A stretch of 64,000 nt of DNA from Shinella kummerowiae. Lineage in GTDB: Bacteria > Pseudomonadota > Alphaproteobacteria > Rhizobiales > Rhizobiaceae. A program made the translations under genes and the position numbers. The DNA is taken from contig NZ_WUMK01000004.1 of the NCBI RefSeq assembly GCF_009827055.1, forward strand, positions 186,001 to 250,000, written 5' to 3'. The notes below the pieces were generated by a model, which was given only the letters and a program-made list of their open reading frames with translations, was not told the DNA's origin and searched no databases. Of this stretch, positions 30,744 to 38,652 are shown in pieces; positions within the stretch are counted from its first letter, which is position 1, and the number at the start of each line of letters is the position of its first letter.

Positions 30744-32772
30744 TCCTCGCCAAATTGCGCAGTCCTTGGGCGGCACAGCTCGCGGCAATCAGATTTCGGC
30801 GCCGGCACCTGGACATTCCCGAAAAGACCGCTCGCTTTCTGTTCGGATTGACCCGTCGGCCCCAGAGGGGTTTGTCGTCAACGGATTCGCCGGCGAGGAT
30901 CCGCTCGGGCTGCGCGACTACGTTCGCACGAAAGCCGGCTTGCCTGACTGGGAGCCACAACGCCGTGTCCACACTGCGCCAACATCGCACCTTCGTCTGG
31001 TTAAAACCGCGGAGCCGCCGAAGCCATTCACCGACTATCACCTGACGCGGCAAGGGTATGCCCACGCGGCCACCTACGATTATGTCGACGGGTCGGGCGA
31101 AGTATTGTTCGAGGTTCTTCGGTATGAGCATCCAACGGAGCCAAAGACCTTCACTCAGCGGCGTCCCGACGGGAATGGTGGCTGGTTCGCCGGCCGTGGT
31201 GACTCTGTCTTGTATCGCTTGCCGGAGATTCTAGCCAATACGACGGATCCGATCTTCGTGGTCGAGGGAGAAAAGGACGCCGATCGTCTGGCATCATTCG
31301 GTTTTCTCGCGACTACGCCTCCACAAGGCGCTTGGCCCGATGATTTGTCGGTGCTCGCCGGAAGGAAGATTTATGTCCTAGCCGACAACGATGTGCCCGG
31401 AGAGAGGAAAGCAGCTGCGGCGATCGAGCGCCTAACCGGTATTGCTACAGTCACCCGCGTCGATCTTCCAGGGTTGCCAGATCGGGGGGACGTATCCGAC
31501 TGGTTTGATGCCGGACGCACAGCCGAGGAACTTGTAGCGCTTTGCATAGATGCGGCCCCGCTGCCGGCAAACGACAACACCCCACCATCAGAGTCCGCCC
31601 TCTCAATCTTCGACTGGACCGTCGATCGCTTCGTCGGTGCAGCGCCTCCGGTCGAATACCTCGTCGATGGTGTGATCCCGACCGGCGTACCCGGCATGGT
31701 GTCGGCCGCCGGGGACACGGGAAAATCATACGCGCTGCTCGAACTGCACCGTCGCGTCGCCTTCGGCTCTAACCAGTTTGCGGCGCCCATCTTCGGGGGC
31801 AGGGTGGTCGCCGAGGGTACGTCCGTGATGATCACCAGCGAGGATGACGCAAACGAGGTTCATCGGCGCGTTGCAGCACTCGACGAAAGGGAGCAACGCT
31901 ACACGGCCGCAGGCAAGCGCATGATCATTGTGCCGTTGCCATCTGCCGGTGGTGCGCGCGCGTTCTGGCGAGAGGATCGAAAGAGGGGCCTGCTGGAGAC
32001 CGACGATTTCAGGAGCATCTGCGACCAACTCCTTAGTATCTCCGATCTTCGGCTGGTGACATTCGACCCTTTGGCCTCGTTTGCCCATCTTCCGCTGAAC
32101 GAGGACCCGACTGCGGGCCAATTTGTTTGCTCGTCGTTGGCGCGGCTGGCGTCGGAAACGAAGGCGACGGTGTTGGTTGCCCACCACATGCGTAAGTCCA
32201 AGGCCCCGATCGAAACGCTTTCAGACGCCCGCGAGGCGATCCGCGGCACTACGGCGTTGGTGGACGGCTTGCGGTTGGCGTATGCCATGTGGCCGGCGGA
32301 TGAGGCTCGCGCGAAGCGGATCTGCAAGTCGCTAGGCATAGGTCACGAGCCCAACAAGATCGTCCTCGGCGGCGTCGTCAAAGCGAATGGCGCGGCACGG
32401 AGAATAATGTCGATATACGCCAGGAACGAGACGGGTCTATTGATCGACCGAAGCTCCGGCCTGGGGGCCTCGGCACCCGCGCAGGGCGACTTGCGTGCTG
32501 CGCTCGTGGTTTCAGTAGAGGCCGCTGCCGCAGCGGGCGCGCCTTTTACTAAGACCGGTGCGAGTGGCCTCTTCGAGCTCCGCGAGCGATTGCCGGAAGA
32601 GCTAAGGCGCATGGGCAAGGCGAGGCTCGATGCCCTAGCAGCGGATGCTCTCGAACGCGGCGACATCGTTCGCGTAGCGGCTCGCGGCGAGAAAACCGCA
32701 AAATGGCTCGACGTACCAACGGGCATGTTCGCCGCTGGGATTGGCACGTTCACGGCTGGAATGCCGCGCTGA
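30718..32772 (+). CDS. Primase-helicase: TOPRIM domain plus RepA/RecA-like ATPase
   Basis: Likely phage replication protein, 684 residues. The TOPRIM Glu is in VVEGEKDADR (~181-190) and the Asp pair in LADND (~221). Walker A GDTGKS lies near 331 and Walker B LVTFDP near 446, in an AAA_25/RepA-like ATPase. A winged-helix-like C-terminus follows. ATG 30718 is inside the preceding gene. An ANDNTPPS linker joins the two domains. GTTCCCA repeats begin 7 bases after the stop. Confidence 0.88.
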   Translation: MNNTAVQLDPRQIAQSLGGTARGNQISAPAPGHSRKDRSLSVRIDPSAPEGFVVNGFAGEDPLGLRDYVRTKAGLPDWEPQRRVHTAPTSHLRLVKTAEPPKPFTDYHLTRQGYAHAATYDYVDGSGEVLFEVLRYEHPTEPKTFTQRRPDGNGGWFAGRGDSVLYRLPEILANTTDPIFVVEGEKDADRLASFGFLATTPPQGAWPDDLSVLAGRKIYVLADNDVPGERKAAAAIERLTGIATVTRVDLPGLPDRGDVSDWFDAGRTAEELVALCIDAAPLPANDNTPPSESALSIFDWTVDRFVGAAPPVEYLVDGVIPTGVPGMVSAAGDTGKSYALLELHRRVAFGSNQFAAPIFGGRVVAEGTSVMITSEDDANEVHRRVAALDEREQRYTAAGKRMIIVPLPSAGGARAFWREDRKRGLLETDDFRSICDQLLSISDLRLVTFDPLASFAHLPLNEDPTAGQFVCSSLARLASETKATVLVAHHMRKSKAPIETLSDAREAIRGTTALVDGLRLAYAMWPADEARAKRICKSLGIGHEPNKIVLGGVVKANGAARRIMSIYARNETGLLIDRSSGLGASAPAQGDLRAALVVSVEAAAAAGAPFTKTGASGLFELRERLPEELRRMGKARLDALAADALERGDIVRVAARGEKTAKWLDVPTGMFAAGIGTFTAGMPR

Positions 32773-32778
32773 ACATCC

Positions 32779-32928
32779 GTTCCCAGAGAGAGTTGGGAAC
32801 GGCCGTTCCCGTGGGAATGGGAACACTAAGTAATTGTTTCTGTTAGATTTCCCGTTCCCATTCTCAGCGTTCCCAAGATTTTTGGGAACGGCTAAGTCAT
32901 TGAAAATAAAGCCGTTCCCACGTTCCCA
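32779..32928. repeat. Nine-copy GTTCCC(A/G) repeat cluster, candidate replication origin
   Basis: Copies on plus: 32779, 32805 (GTTCCCG), 32854, 32869, 32914, 32922. Copies on minus start at 32794, 32818 and 32883. Two nest as the perfect palindrome GGGAACGGCCGTTCCC (32795-32810) and two as the stem CGTTCCCAA / TTGGGAACG (32868-32890). The spacers are AT-richer. Located directly after the primase-helicase gene, as iterons of phage origins often are; a regulator-binding region is the alternative. Confidence 0.75.
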
Positions 32929-32993
32929 GGTTTTACCCTTCTTTAGAAGGGGAGGCGTCTGGGAGCGCCATCCCTGAAATGAAGGAGCACAGA

Positions 32994-33218
32994 ATGATCC
33001 GAACCCGCATTCAAAACATCGGCGGCGCCTTCCCCGGTCGTGGAGCAGCACCAGCAATGACCAAGGGGTTCTACCTCGCTCGGGGGGAGCGCACTGCAAT
33101 TGACCGGCTTAGTGACAGGGCCGCGTACAGGCCAGTCGTGAACTCCGATGCCGGCTCGCTGGTGGCTGCCAACGACAACTCGGTGAAGAAAGTGAAAAAA
33201 TCGGAGGACGCTGCTTGA
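32994..33218 (+). CDS. Small hypothetical prophage protein
   Basis: 74 residues, basic. ATGAAGGAG at 32979 contains the ribosome site for the ATG at 32994, so the later start is preferred. C-terminal linker contains VAANDN followed by a Lys-rich tail. Its stop overlaps the TTG start of the next gene. Confidence 0.6.
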   Translation: MIRTRIQNIGGAFPGRGAAPAMTKGFYLARGERTAIDRLSDRAAYRPVVNSDAGSLVAANDNSVKKVKKSEDAA

Positions 33219-34348
33219 GCCAGGCCAGTAAAAACAACCGCGATCTTTCGAACCTTTCCGCGCTTTTGGCGGCCGCAGCCTCGTCCGCGCCTGCGCCTAC
33301 CATGCGGAAGAACCCCGCACCAGTCCCCGCCAACGACAACAAGGTCGCCGACGTCCTGGCATGGCCGACGCTCGGGCGATTGGCTCACCGTGGCGACGAG
33401 GCGCGTGTTTTCGCGCTCCGCCATTGGCGAAACCTATGCTTCCCCGGTTCAGGATACATCCCGCCGGAGCCAGCCGACGACGTAACTGATGAACCCGAAA
33501 TGGAGGTGCGACCCTCCGAGGCTGAACTCCTTCGTGCGGTCGGTTGGACCGTGACCGGGGCCGAGCGCTGGCAGCATACCGGAAAGATTGTGAACACCTA
33601 CGAACCAGCCGCGCCTGTCGAACCCACCATCAATCGCCACCGCAACGGCGCCGTCGACATTGAACTCGGCGATCTCATCTTCCGCGATGGCGAGATGATT
33701 AAATGGGGCCAAACAGCGAGGGGCAGGGCGCTTCGGCCGGTTGAGCGTACTCGCGGCATCAAGGGGCCGGCACCCAAGGGAAGGACAGAGACGGTGGTGT
33801 GGTCTTACCTGCGAGCGCCAGCAACAACCTCGTCGCCGTTCACCACAACATCGCTTAGACGCTCTTTCTCCGGCGAGCGGGCGATCCCGGACATGTACAA
33901 GCCACTTCCCGGCGTCGAAGAAGCACGTACCGTCCTACGTGACCACGGCGCGGACGGCACCGTAGCGTTCGAAGACCTTCCTGTGCCCGCAATCCGCTGC
34001 CCAGACGCCCTTGTCGCCGGGCCGCAGTGGGTGGGCGGCGTGAAGAAACCGAAACCCCTCGGCGAGATATCGGCGGCAGCGGGTCCGGAGGGTGAAGTTG
34101 CCAGGCGGATCGAGGCAGGCCCCTACCTGGCGCATCTTCGGCGTGTGCTCGGCGATCACGCAAAAGTCCTGGACATGGCCATCAGTGATGTGTCGGCGAA
34201 GAAAATCGGGATCGAGATGGGGAAGGGGCAAGCTTATGCCGAGAAAGCCGGGCCGATCCTTATAGACGCCGCCATCGACGCGCTAATCGCGGCAGACGAG
34301 ACGGCCAGACTGCTCGTTGAACAGAAACCGAAGAAAATCGCGGCATAA
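33215..34348 (+). CDS. Hypothetical prophage protein
   Basis: 377 residues from TTG 33215, coupled to the preceding stop. The N-terminal 45 residues are low complexity (Ala/Ser/Pro, with PVPANDN). The rest is soluble and includes a WTVTGAERWQHTGKIVNTYEP segment and a helical C-terminus. No family recognised. End of the rightward early operon, followed by a terminator. Confidence 0.75.
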   Translation: MSQASKNNRDLSNLSALLAAAASSAPAPTMRKNPAPVPANDNKVADVLAWPTLGRLAHRGDEARVFALRHWRNLCFPGSGYIPPEPADDVTDEPEMEVRPSEAELLRAVGWTVTGAERWQHTGKIVNTYEPAAPVEPTINRHRNGAVDIELGDLIFRDGEMIKWGQTARGRALRPVERTRGIKGPAPKGRTETVVWSYLRAPATTSSPFTTTSLRRSFSGERAIPDMYKPLPGVEEARTVLRDHGADGTVAFEDLPVPAIRCPDALVAGPQWVGGVKKPKPLGEISAAAGPEGEVARRIEAGPYLAHLRRVLGDHAKVLDMAISDVSAKKIGIEMGKGQAYAEKAGPILIDAAIDALIAADETARLLVEQKPKKIAA

Positions 34349-34402
34349 CCTCCGGTCGAGCCGGTCGCCGCCCCGTATGTTATTGAAGGGATTTATTTCC
34401 CG

Positions 34403-34432
34403 GAGGCCGCCTTTGCGCGGCCTCTTCCTTTT
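34403..34432 (+). terminator. Terminator of the early operon
   Basis: Stem GAGGCCGC / GCGGCCTC with CTTTGC loop followed by TTCCTTTT, 55 bases after the preceding stop. Confidence 0.8.
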
Positions 34433-34492
34433 GAGGCGCTGGTCGAGACGCGGACGCATGAACTCGCGAGATCGACCAGGCCAGCCTCAATC

Positions 34493-34648
34493 TCACGAGG
34501 CAATACGCCGAGCGGCCTTGTGCACTGCCTTCGCGTCATCTCCGTGTTCCGCCAGAATGGCCTTCGCGTCCTCGGTTGATATCCGGTATTTCTTCGCGAC
34601 GGTGATCGCATCGAGTACAGGCGCTTTGGCACCTTTGTTGTCTGTCAT
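34493..34648 (-). CDS. 51-residue hypothetical protein
   Basis: Small leftward gene: ATG 34648 is preceded by CGGAGATAGAC. The product begins MTDNKGAKAPVLDAITVAKK and continues with a charged helical segment (YRISTEDAKAILAEHGDDAK). No family assigned. It lies 28 bases downstream of another leftward gene, suggesting a two-gene unit opposed to the early operon. Confidence 0.6.
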   Translation of the reverse strand: MTDNKGAKAPVLDAITVAKKYRISTEDAKAILAEHGDDAKAVHKAARRIAS

Positions 34649-34676
34649 GTCTATCTCCGATGGGATCGCAGCGCGC

Positions 34677-35027
34677 TCAAGTCCAGGTCAGACGAGCCTC
34701 TTCGCTCCCGACTATATGGAGGTAGCGGACTAGGATAGCAAGGGCTAGTACCCACCGACGGTCGCGAGCGTAAGTCGCGATATTCGGGGCGAAAGCCTGA
34801 CGGTTTTCGCGAAATACGAAGATGGGCGCTGGACCAATAGTTACCCAGGCATCTTCGTTCCTCATGCGCCAGACGTGGCGACTAGAGCGCGCTATCCGGT
34901 CATGGGTCGCTACCACGACGCAGTCCAGCCTGTGAGGTCTGGCCGCTCGTTCAATTGCCGAAGCCCCTGCCAGCGCATCTAAGCTCGGCAGTATAGCGTC
35001 TGCAGCGCTGCGCTTCGGTAACTCCAT
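34677..35027 (-). CDS. Hypothetical leftward protein
   Basis: 116 residues from ATG 35027, with GGAGGAGG 13-20 bases and AAGGG a few bases upstream. Composition is soluble and basic (for example HDRIARSSRHVWRMRNEDAW). No family recognised; could be a regulator of the lysogenic state given its orientation, but nothing in the sequence proves that. Moderate doubt that it is coding. Confidence 0.45.
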   Translation of the reverse strand: MELPKRSAADAILPSLDALAGASAIERAARPHRLDCVVVATHDRIARSSRHVWRMRNEDAWVTIGPAPIFVFRENRQAFAPNIATYARDRRWVLALAILVRYLHIVGSEEARLTWT

Positions 35028-35064
35028 TGCCCTTGCGCGCCTCCTCCGCAGCATGGGCGATCGT

Positions 35065-35107
35065 GCGGCGGCCTCCCTACGGGTTGAGGTCGCCGCTTTT
35101 GTTTCTT
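35065..35107 (+). terminator. Terminator-like hairpin without an obvious upstream gene
   Basis: 11-bp stem with one G-T wobble (GCGGCGGCCTC 35065-35075 / GAGGTCGCCGC 35086-35096) followed by TTTTGTTTCTT. The plus strand to its left holds no annotated gene after 34432, so it may guard the next promoter or end an unannotated transcript. Confidence 0.5.
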
Positions 35108-35189
35108 ATATGTGCCCTAAGCGGTTTCCCGTATCGTTGATCGCGTGCGTCACATGCGTTGATTACTGAATTTATTATCTCGGTAATTA

Positions 35190-35218
35190 TTGACATTAAT
35201 AGGCGCGCGACTTACATT
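35190..35218 (+). promoter_or_regulatory. Strong sigma70-type promoter of a candidate small RNA
   Basis: TTGACA (35190-35195), 17-base spacer, TACATT (35213-35218). This is the best promoter match I see in the window. The predicted start is near 35224-35226, exactly at the base of a long hairpin. Confidence 0.7.
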
Positions 35219-35224
35219 TCCCAT

Positions 35225-35303
35225 CGAGACGGAGGCGCTGGGGCCTAATAAGTTACCCAGGGCCGTCTCGACTAGGCCACCTTTGGGTGGCCTTTGTCAT
35301 TTT
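35225..35303 (+). ncRNA. Candidate prophage small RNA (~75-80 nt)
   Basis: The transcript predicted from the promoter would begin with the stem CGAGACGG (35225-35232) / CCGTCTCG (35263-35270) with an inner CTGGG/CCCAG pair. It would end at AGGCCACC-TTTG-GGTGGCCT (35274-35293) followed by TTGTCATTTT. No start codon with ribosome site is evident inside. The 3' end is convergent with, and slightly overlaps, the 3' end of a leftward gene, so antisense regulation is possible. Confidence 0.6.
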
Positions 35304-35737
35304 GGTGGTTTATTTTGATCGCCCTTTGGCATCACAGAATAAAGCTCAGCCTTTGGTTTCTTCTTCGTCATCTCGAACACCGCGCGGTCATTGACCATAT
35401 TCCCGTAGCCGTCGTTTCTTGGGTTTGGATTTTGCGCGAAGGTGACAATCTCCGAAGTGAACGTAACCGATGTCGGTAGCATCGCACTCACAATTTGAGC
35501 GATCATGTCCTCTCGCGTGTACCCGTCGCGAGAGCGACTGTCGTGCAGGTGTTTGCCTATAAAAAGAATCTCGTTGTCATCCAACAAGTGTAAACCGACA
35601 GCGCCTCGCTGAAGATTTAGCTCGGTGAACTGAATCGTAGTGAAGCATCCGATAGCAATCATAGGCGCGCGCTCACCTAAAGATAGGCGAAGCAGGTTCT
35701 CTGCTATCGCCTTTTCGGCATCCTTGTACAGCGGCAC
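35297..35737 (-). CDS. Hypothetical leftward prophage protein
   Basis: 146 residues. The frame is open to 35899, but that would cross the tRNA-Pro gene. GTG 35737 with GAGGGTGAG just upstream is the sensible start. The central LLDDNEILFIGKHLHDSRSRDGY segment looks like a folded domain; the C-terminus is Lys-rich. No family recognised. It ends against the small-RNA terminator. Confidence 0.6.
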   Translation of the reverse strand: MPLYKDAEKAIAENLLRLSLGERAPMIAIGCFTTIQFTELNLQRGAVGLHLLDDNEILFIGKHLHDSRSRDGYTREDMIAQIVSAMLPTSVTFTSEIVTFAQNPNPRNDGYGNMVNDRAVFEMTKKKPKAELYSVMPKGDQNKPPK

Positions 35738-35807
35738 GGTCTCACCCTCATTTCCCCACGCGCAATCTAGGGGTGAGGATGCGAGGGGTGCAAGACTTTT
35801 TCGTCTA

Positions 35808-35884
35808 CAGTGTGTAGCGCAGCCTGGTAGCGCACGTGACTTGGGCTCACGGGGTCGCAGGTTCGAGCTCTGCCACACTGACCA
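35808..35884 (+). tRNA. tRNA-Pro(UGG), prophage-encoded
   Basis: A complete 77-base cloverleaf. Acceptor CAGTGTG/CACACTG pairs fully. D arm is GCGC-AGCCTGGTA-GCGC, anticodon stem CGTGA/TCACG with loop CTTGGGC (anticodon TGG, 35842-35844). The five-base variable loop is GGGTC. T arm is GCAGG-TTCGAGC-TCTGC, followed by an encoded ACCA end. It lies between a leftward gene and the packaging genes. Confidence 0.93.
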
Positions 35885-35897
35885 TATCGAGGTGCTC

Positions 35898-35978
35898 ATG
35901 ACTGAAGGCTTCGTTATGGCCTGTTTGTTTGCGGTCGCATTCGCAACATGGCTTCCGTTCTACCTTCAATGGCGCTGA
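35898..35978 (+). CDS. 26-residue membrane microprotein
   Basis: ATG 35898 with GAGGTG upstream encodes a short peptide starting MTEGFVMACLFAVAFATWLP and ending in QWR; almost all of it is one hydrophobic helix. It sits just after the tRNA-Pro and four bases before the HNH gene. Too short to be certain; could be only a translational leader for the HNH gene. Confidence 0.4.
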   Translation: MTEGFVMACLFAVAFATWLPFYLQWR

Positions 35979-35982
35979 GCGG

Positions 35983-36288
35983 ATGGCAAACTACGACGCA
36001 CGCTCAGAAGAAGCCGCAGCCTATCGCCGTCTGTATAAGACGGCACGATGGCGACGGATACGCGAGCACCAGTTAGCGTTTCACCCCCTGTGTGAGTGGT
36101 GCCTGGAGCGGGAAGAGATCACGGAGGCGACTGAGGTGCACCATGATGGCGCCCATCGCGGTGATCTCGACAGGTTCTGGTGCGGCCCATTCATCAGCAC
36201 CTGCAAGCCTTGCCACTCATCAAGAGGGCAGCTTGAGGACAACGGCAAGACGGTCGTGACGTTTGGCGCGAACGGATGGCCGATGTGA
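35983..36288 (+). CDS. HNH endonuclease, packaging-associated
   Basis: 101 residues with a Zn-type HNH fold: C-x2-C (CEWC), HH (EVHHDGAH), and C-x2-C-H (CKPCH). HNH genes next to terminase are common in HK97-type phages, where they assist terminase cutting at cos or pac. ATG 35983 is preceded by GAGCGG. The order HNH-TerS-TerL-portal supports this role. Confidence 0.88.
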   Translation: MANYDARSEEAAAYRRLYKTARWRRIREHQLAFHPLCEWCLEREEITEATEVHHDGAHRGDLDRFWCGPFISTCKPCHSSRGQLEDNGKTVVTFGANGWPM

Positions 36289-36401
36289 CCGGGAGGGGGT
36301 GTGTTGCTCTTTGGCAACATGCCGGCCGTGGAACCGGTGTGAGGGCAAAGCGTAGGCGTCCACACTTCAGAATATGACCCCTTCATGCAGGAGTGAATGC
36401 C

Positions 36402-36788
36402 ATGGCGATGCCGCGAACGCCTCTCGCCAAGGCGGCTGTTGAGGCGAGTGACAAGAAGAACCCAAAGAGGTTCAAGGCTCGCAAGGAGCCGAAGCCGAAC
36501 GGCCCACTTGGTGCGCCGCCGAAGTGGCTTGCCGACACCGATACCAACAAGGCCAAGTCGGCGTGGCTACTGTTCCAGAAAGAAATTCCCTGGCTGACGG
36601 AGTCGCATCGAATGCTGGTCGGCATGGCCGCCAACATTCAGGGCCGCATCATGGCCAACCAGGATGTCGGTGTCCAGGCGATGAATCTGCTCCGGCAGTG
36701 CCTTGGTCAGATGGGCGCCACGCCATCTGATGCTAGCAAGATTACGGTGCCCGATGACGAGGACGAGAAAGACGACCTCCTCGACTGA
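36402..36788 (+). CDS. terS: Terminase small subunit (P27-like)
   Basis: Recognises phage DNA and recruits the large terminase. 128 residues from ATG 36402 (CAGGAG 8 bases upstream). A basic Pro-rich N-terminus is followed by a helical segment (KAKSAWLLFQKEIPWLTESH) and an acidic tail. The following large-subunit gene overlaps its 3' end. Family call leans on position and on the typical N-terminal pattern. Confidence 0.8.
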   Translation: MAMPRTPLAKAAVEASDKKNPKRFKARKEPKPNGPLGAPPKWLADTDTNKAKSAWLLFQKEIPWLTESHRMLVGMAANIQGRIMANQDVGVQAMNLLRQCLGQMGATPSDASKITVPDDEDEKDDLLD

Positions 36789-38652
36789 GGAGGCGCTGGC
36801 GAGGGTGAGTGCATACGCACAGCAGGTTATCGATGGCGATGTCATCGCTGGCCCACATGTGCGGAACGCTTGCCGCCGTCATTTCGCCGATTTGCAGCGC
36901 GGCCACGAACGAGGTCTCTCCTGGGACGATGAAGCTGCGAACCGGGTTTTCCGGTTCTTCGAAGAACGTCTTCGGCTGAGCGACGGCCAGTTCGACGGCC
37001 GTCCGTTTAAACTGCACCCGTCGCAAGCATTCAAGCTCGGCTCAATTTTTGGATGGAGGAAGGCGGACGGCGCCCGCCGATTCCGCACAGTCTATATCGA
37101 GGAAGGCAAGGGCAACGGAAAATCACCGTTCGCAGGGGGTGTCGGCCTCTATGGTTTGATGGCAGACAGCGAGCCTGGCGCTCAGATCTATGCGGCAGCG
37201 GCAAAAAAGGACCAGGCGCAGATCCTTTTTCAGGATGCTTGCAAAATGGTCAGGCAGGCTCCTGCGCTGGAGCAACGCCTCAAGTTCAGTGGCGGCATCG
37301 GCAAAGAATTCAACATTGCGCACCACAAGTCGCAGTCATTCTTTCGCCCCATCTCGAAGGAAGCGGGTAAAACCGGTTCCGGCCCCCGCCCGCACTTTGC
37401 GCTTTGCGATGAGGTGCACGAGCACCCCGACCGCGGCATCATGGAGATGCTGCAGCGCGGCTTCAAGTTTCGCCAGAATCCGCTGCTGTTGATGATTACG
37501 AATTCCGGTTCCGATCGCAACAGCGTGTGCTGGGAGGAGCGGACTCGCGCCGTCCAAGTTGTCACCGGTACGAAGACGCCAGATGAGGAATTCACCTTCG
37601 TCGGCGAGACGTGGGAAGGGAGCGACAGCGTATTTGCCTACGTGTGCTCGCTTGACAAAGACGACGATCCGATGACGGATCCGACATGCTGGGGCAAAGC
37701 CAACCCGCTTCTTGGAACGATCCTGACCAATGACTACCTAGCTGGCGTCGTCGCCGAAGCGCGCGACGTCCCGGGAAAGTTGAACAACGTTCTTCGACTG
37801 CACTTCTGTGTGTGGACCGATGCTGACAAGGCATGGATGCCAAGGGCAACGGTCGACAAGGTCATGTCGGAATGGGACCTACCGCCCGACGGGCCGCTTT
37901 ACGTGGGCATTGACCTTTCCGGCACCAAAGACATGACGGTTGTGGCCTGCGTGCAGCCGACTGGGTTCATTACTCTGACGAGGCATGACGGCGAGACAGC
38001 TGAATTGCCCACTTACGATGCGTGGATCGAGGCGTGGACACCCGGCGATACCCTTGCGGCCCGTGTCACGGCTGACAAGCAGCCATATGACATTTGGGTA
38101 AGGGACGGATACCTGAACGCTCCGGAGGGACCGCGCATACGTTTCGACATTGTCGCTGCGCGCGTAGCTGAACTTGATCGTCTCTATGATATCCAGTCCA
38201 TTGCATACGACAATTATGCGTATGCGGCATTCAAAGATGAACTCGACGTTTTCGGCATAACAGCTGAGCAACTACCTCACCCCCAAGGCGGGAAGGTGAG
38301 GGCGAGGCCATCATCGGAGAGGGTTGAAGCGGCCAAGGCAGCTGGCCAAAAGCCACCTCTTGGGCTCTGGATGCCAGGTTCTGTCAATGAGTTAGAGAAC
38401 CTGATTATCGACGGTCGCATTCGGCTTCGGTCCAATCCGGTCCTCATGACCGCCCTTATGGGCTCGACATTTAATCACCCGCCAGATCCCCATGGAAATC
38501 GTTGGTTCGTGAAGACGAGGTCCAGCGTGCGCATCGATGCGGCAGTCGCTTTGGCAATCGCCTGCGGCGCCGCCGCTGACGGGCTTGTGGAGATTAAGCC
38601 CATCGCTTCCCCTTGGGACGACCCCGAATTCAGCATCGCAAAGGCGGCATGA
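36754..38652 (+). CDS. terL: Terminase large subunit
   Basis: Packaging motor ATPase and nuclease. Walker A is in EEGKGNGKS (~115) and Walker B in FALCDEVHEH (~214); the RNase H-like nuclease starts at YVGIDLSGTKD (~382). About 632 residues from ATG 36754 inside the small-subunit gene. GTG 36805, behind GAGGAGG, is an alternative start. HK97/P27-type Terminase_1. Confidence 0.93.
   Translation: MTRTRKTTSSTEEALARVSAYAQQVIDGDVIAGPHVRNACRRHFADLQRGHERGLSWDDEAANRVFRFFEERLRLSDGQFDGRPFKLHPSQAFKLGSIFGWRKADGARRFRTVYIEEGKGNGKSPFAGGVGLYGLMADSEPGAQIYAAAAKKDQAQILFQDACKMVRQAPALEQRLKFSGGIGKEFNIAHHKSQSFFRPISKEAGKTGSGPRPHFALCDEVHEHPDRGIMEMLQRGFKFRQNPLLLMITNSGSDRNSVCWEERTRAVQVVTGTKTPDEEFTFVGETWEGSDSVFAYVCSLDKDDDPMTDPTCWGKANPLLGTILTNDYLAGVVAEARDVPGKLNNVLRLHFCVWTDADKAWMPRATVDKVMSEWDLPPDGPLYVGIDLSGTKDMTVVACVQPTGFITLTRHDGETAELPTYDAWIEAWTPGDTLAARVTADKQPYDIWVRDGYLNAPEGPRIRFDIVAARVAELDRLYDIQSIAYDNYAYAAFKDELDVFGITAEQLPHPQGGKVRARPSSERVEAAKAAGQKPPLGLWMPGSVNELENLIIDGRIRLRSNPVLMTALMGSTFNHPPDPHGNRWFVKTRSSVRIDAAVALAIACGAAADGLVEIKPIASPWDDPEFSIAKAA

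Noticed and set aside
34317-34733. 138-codon rightward frame in the regulatory interval
   Set aside because: Starts inside the preceding gene, runs over a terminator and antisense to a better small leftward gene.
35738-35899. Extension of the leftward gene through the tRNA-Pro
   Set aside because: It would make the protein read antisense to an intact tRNA; GTG 35737 has a good ribosome site.
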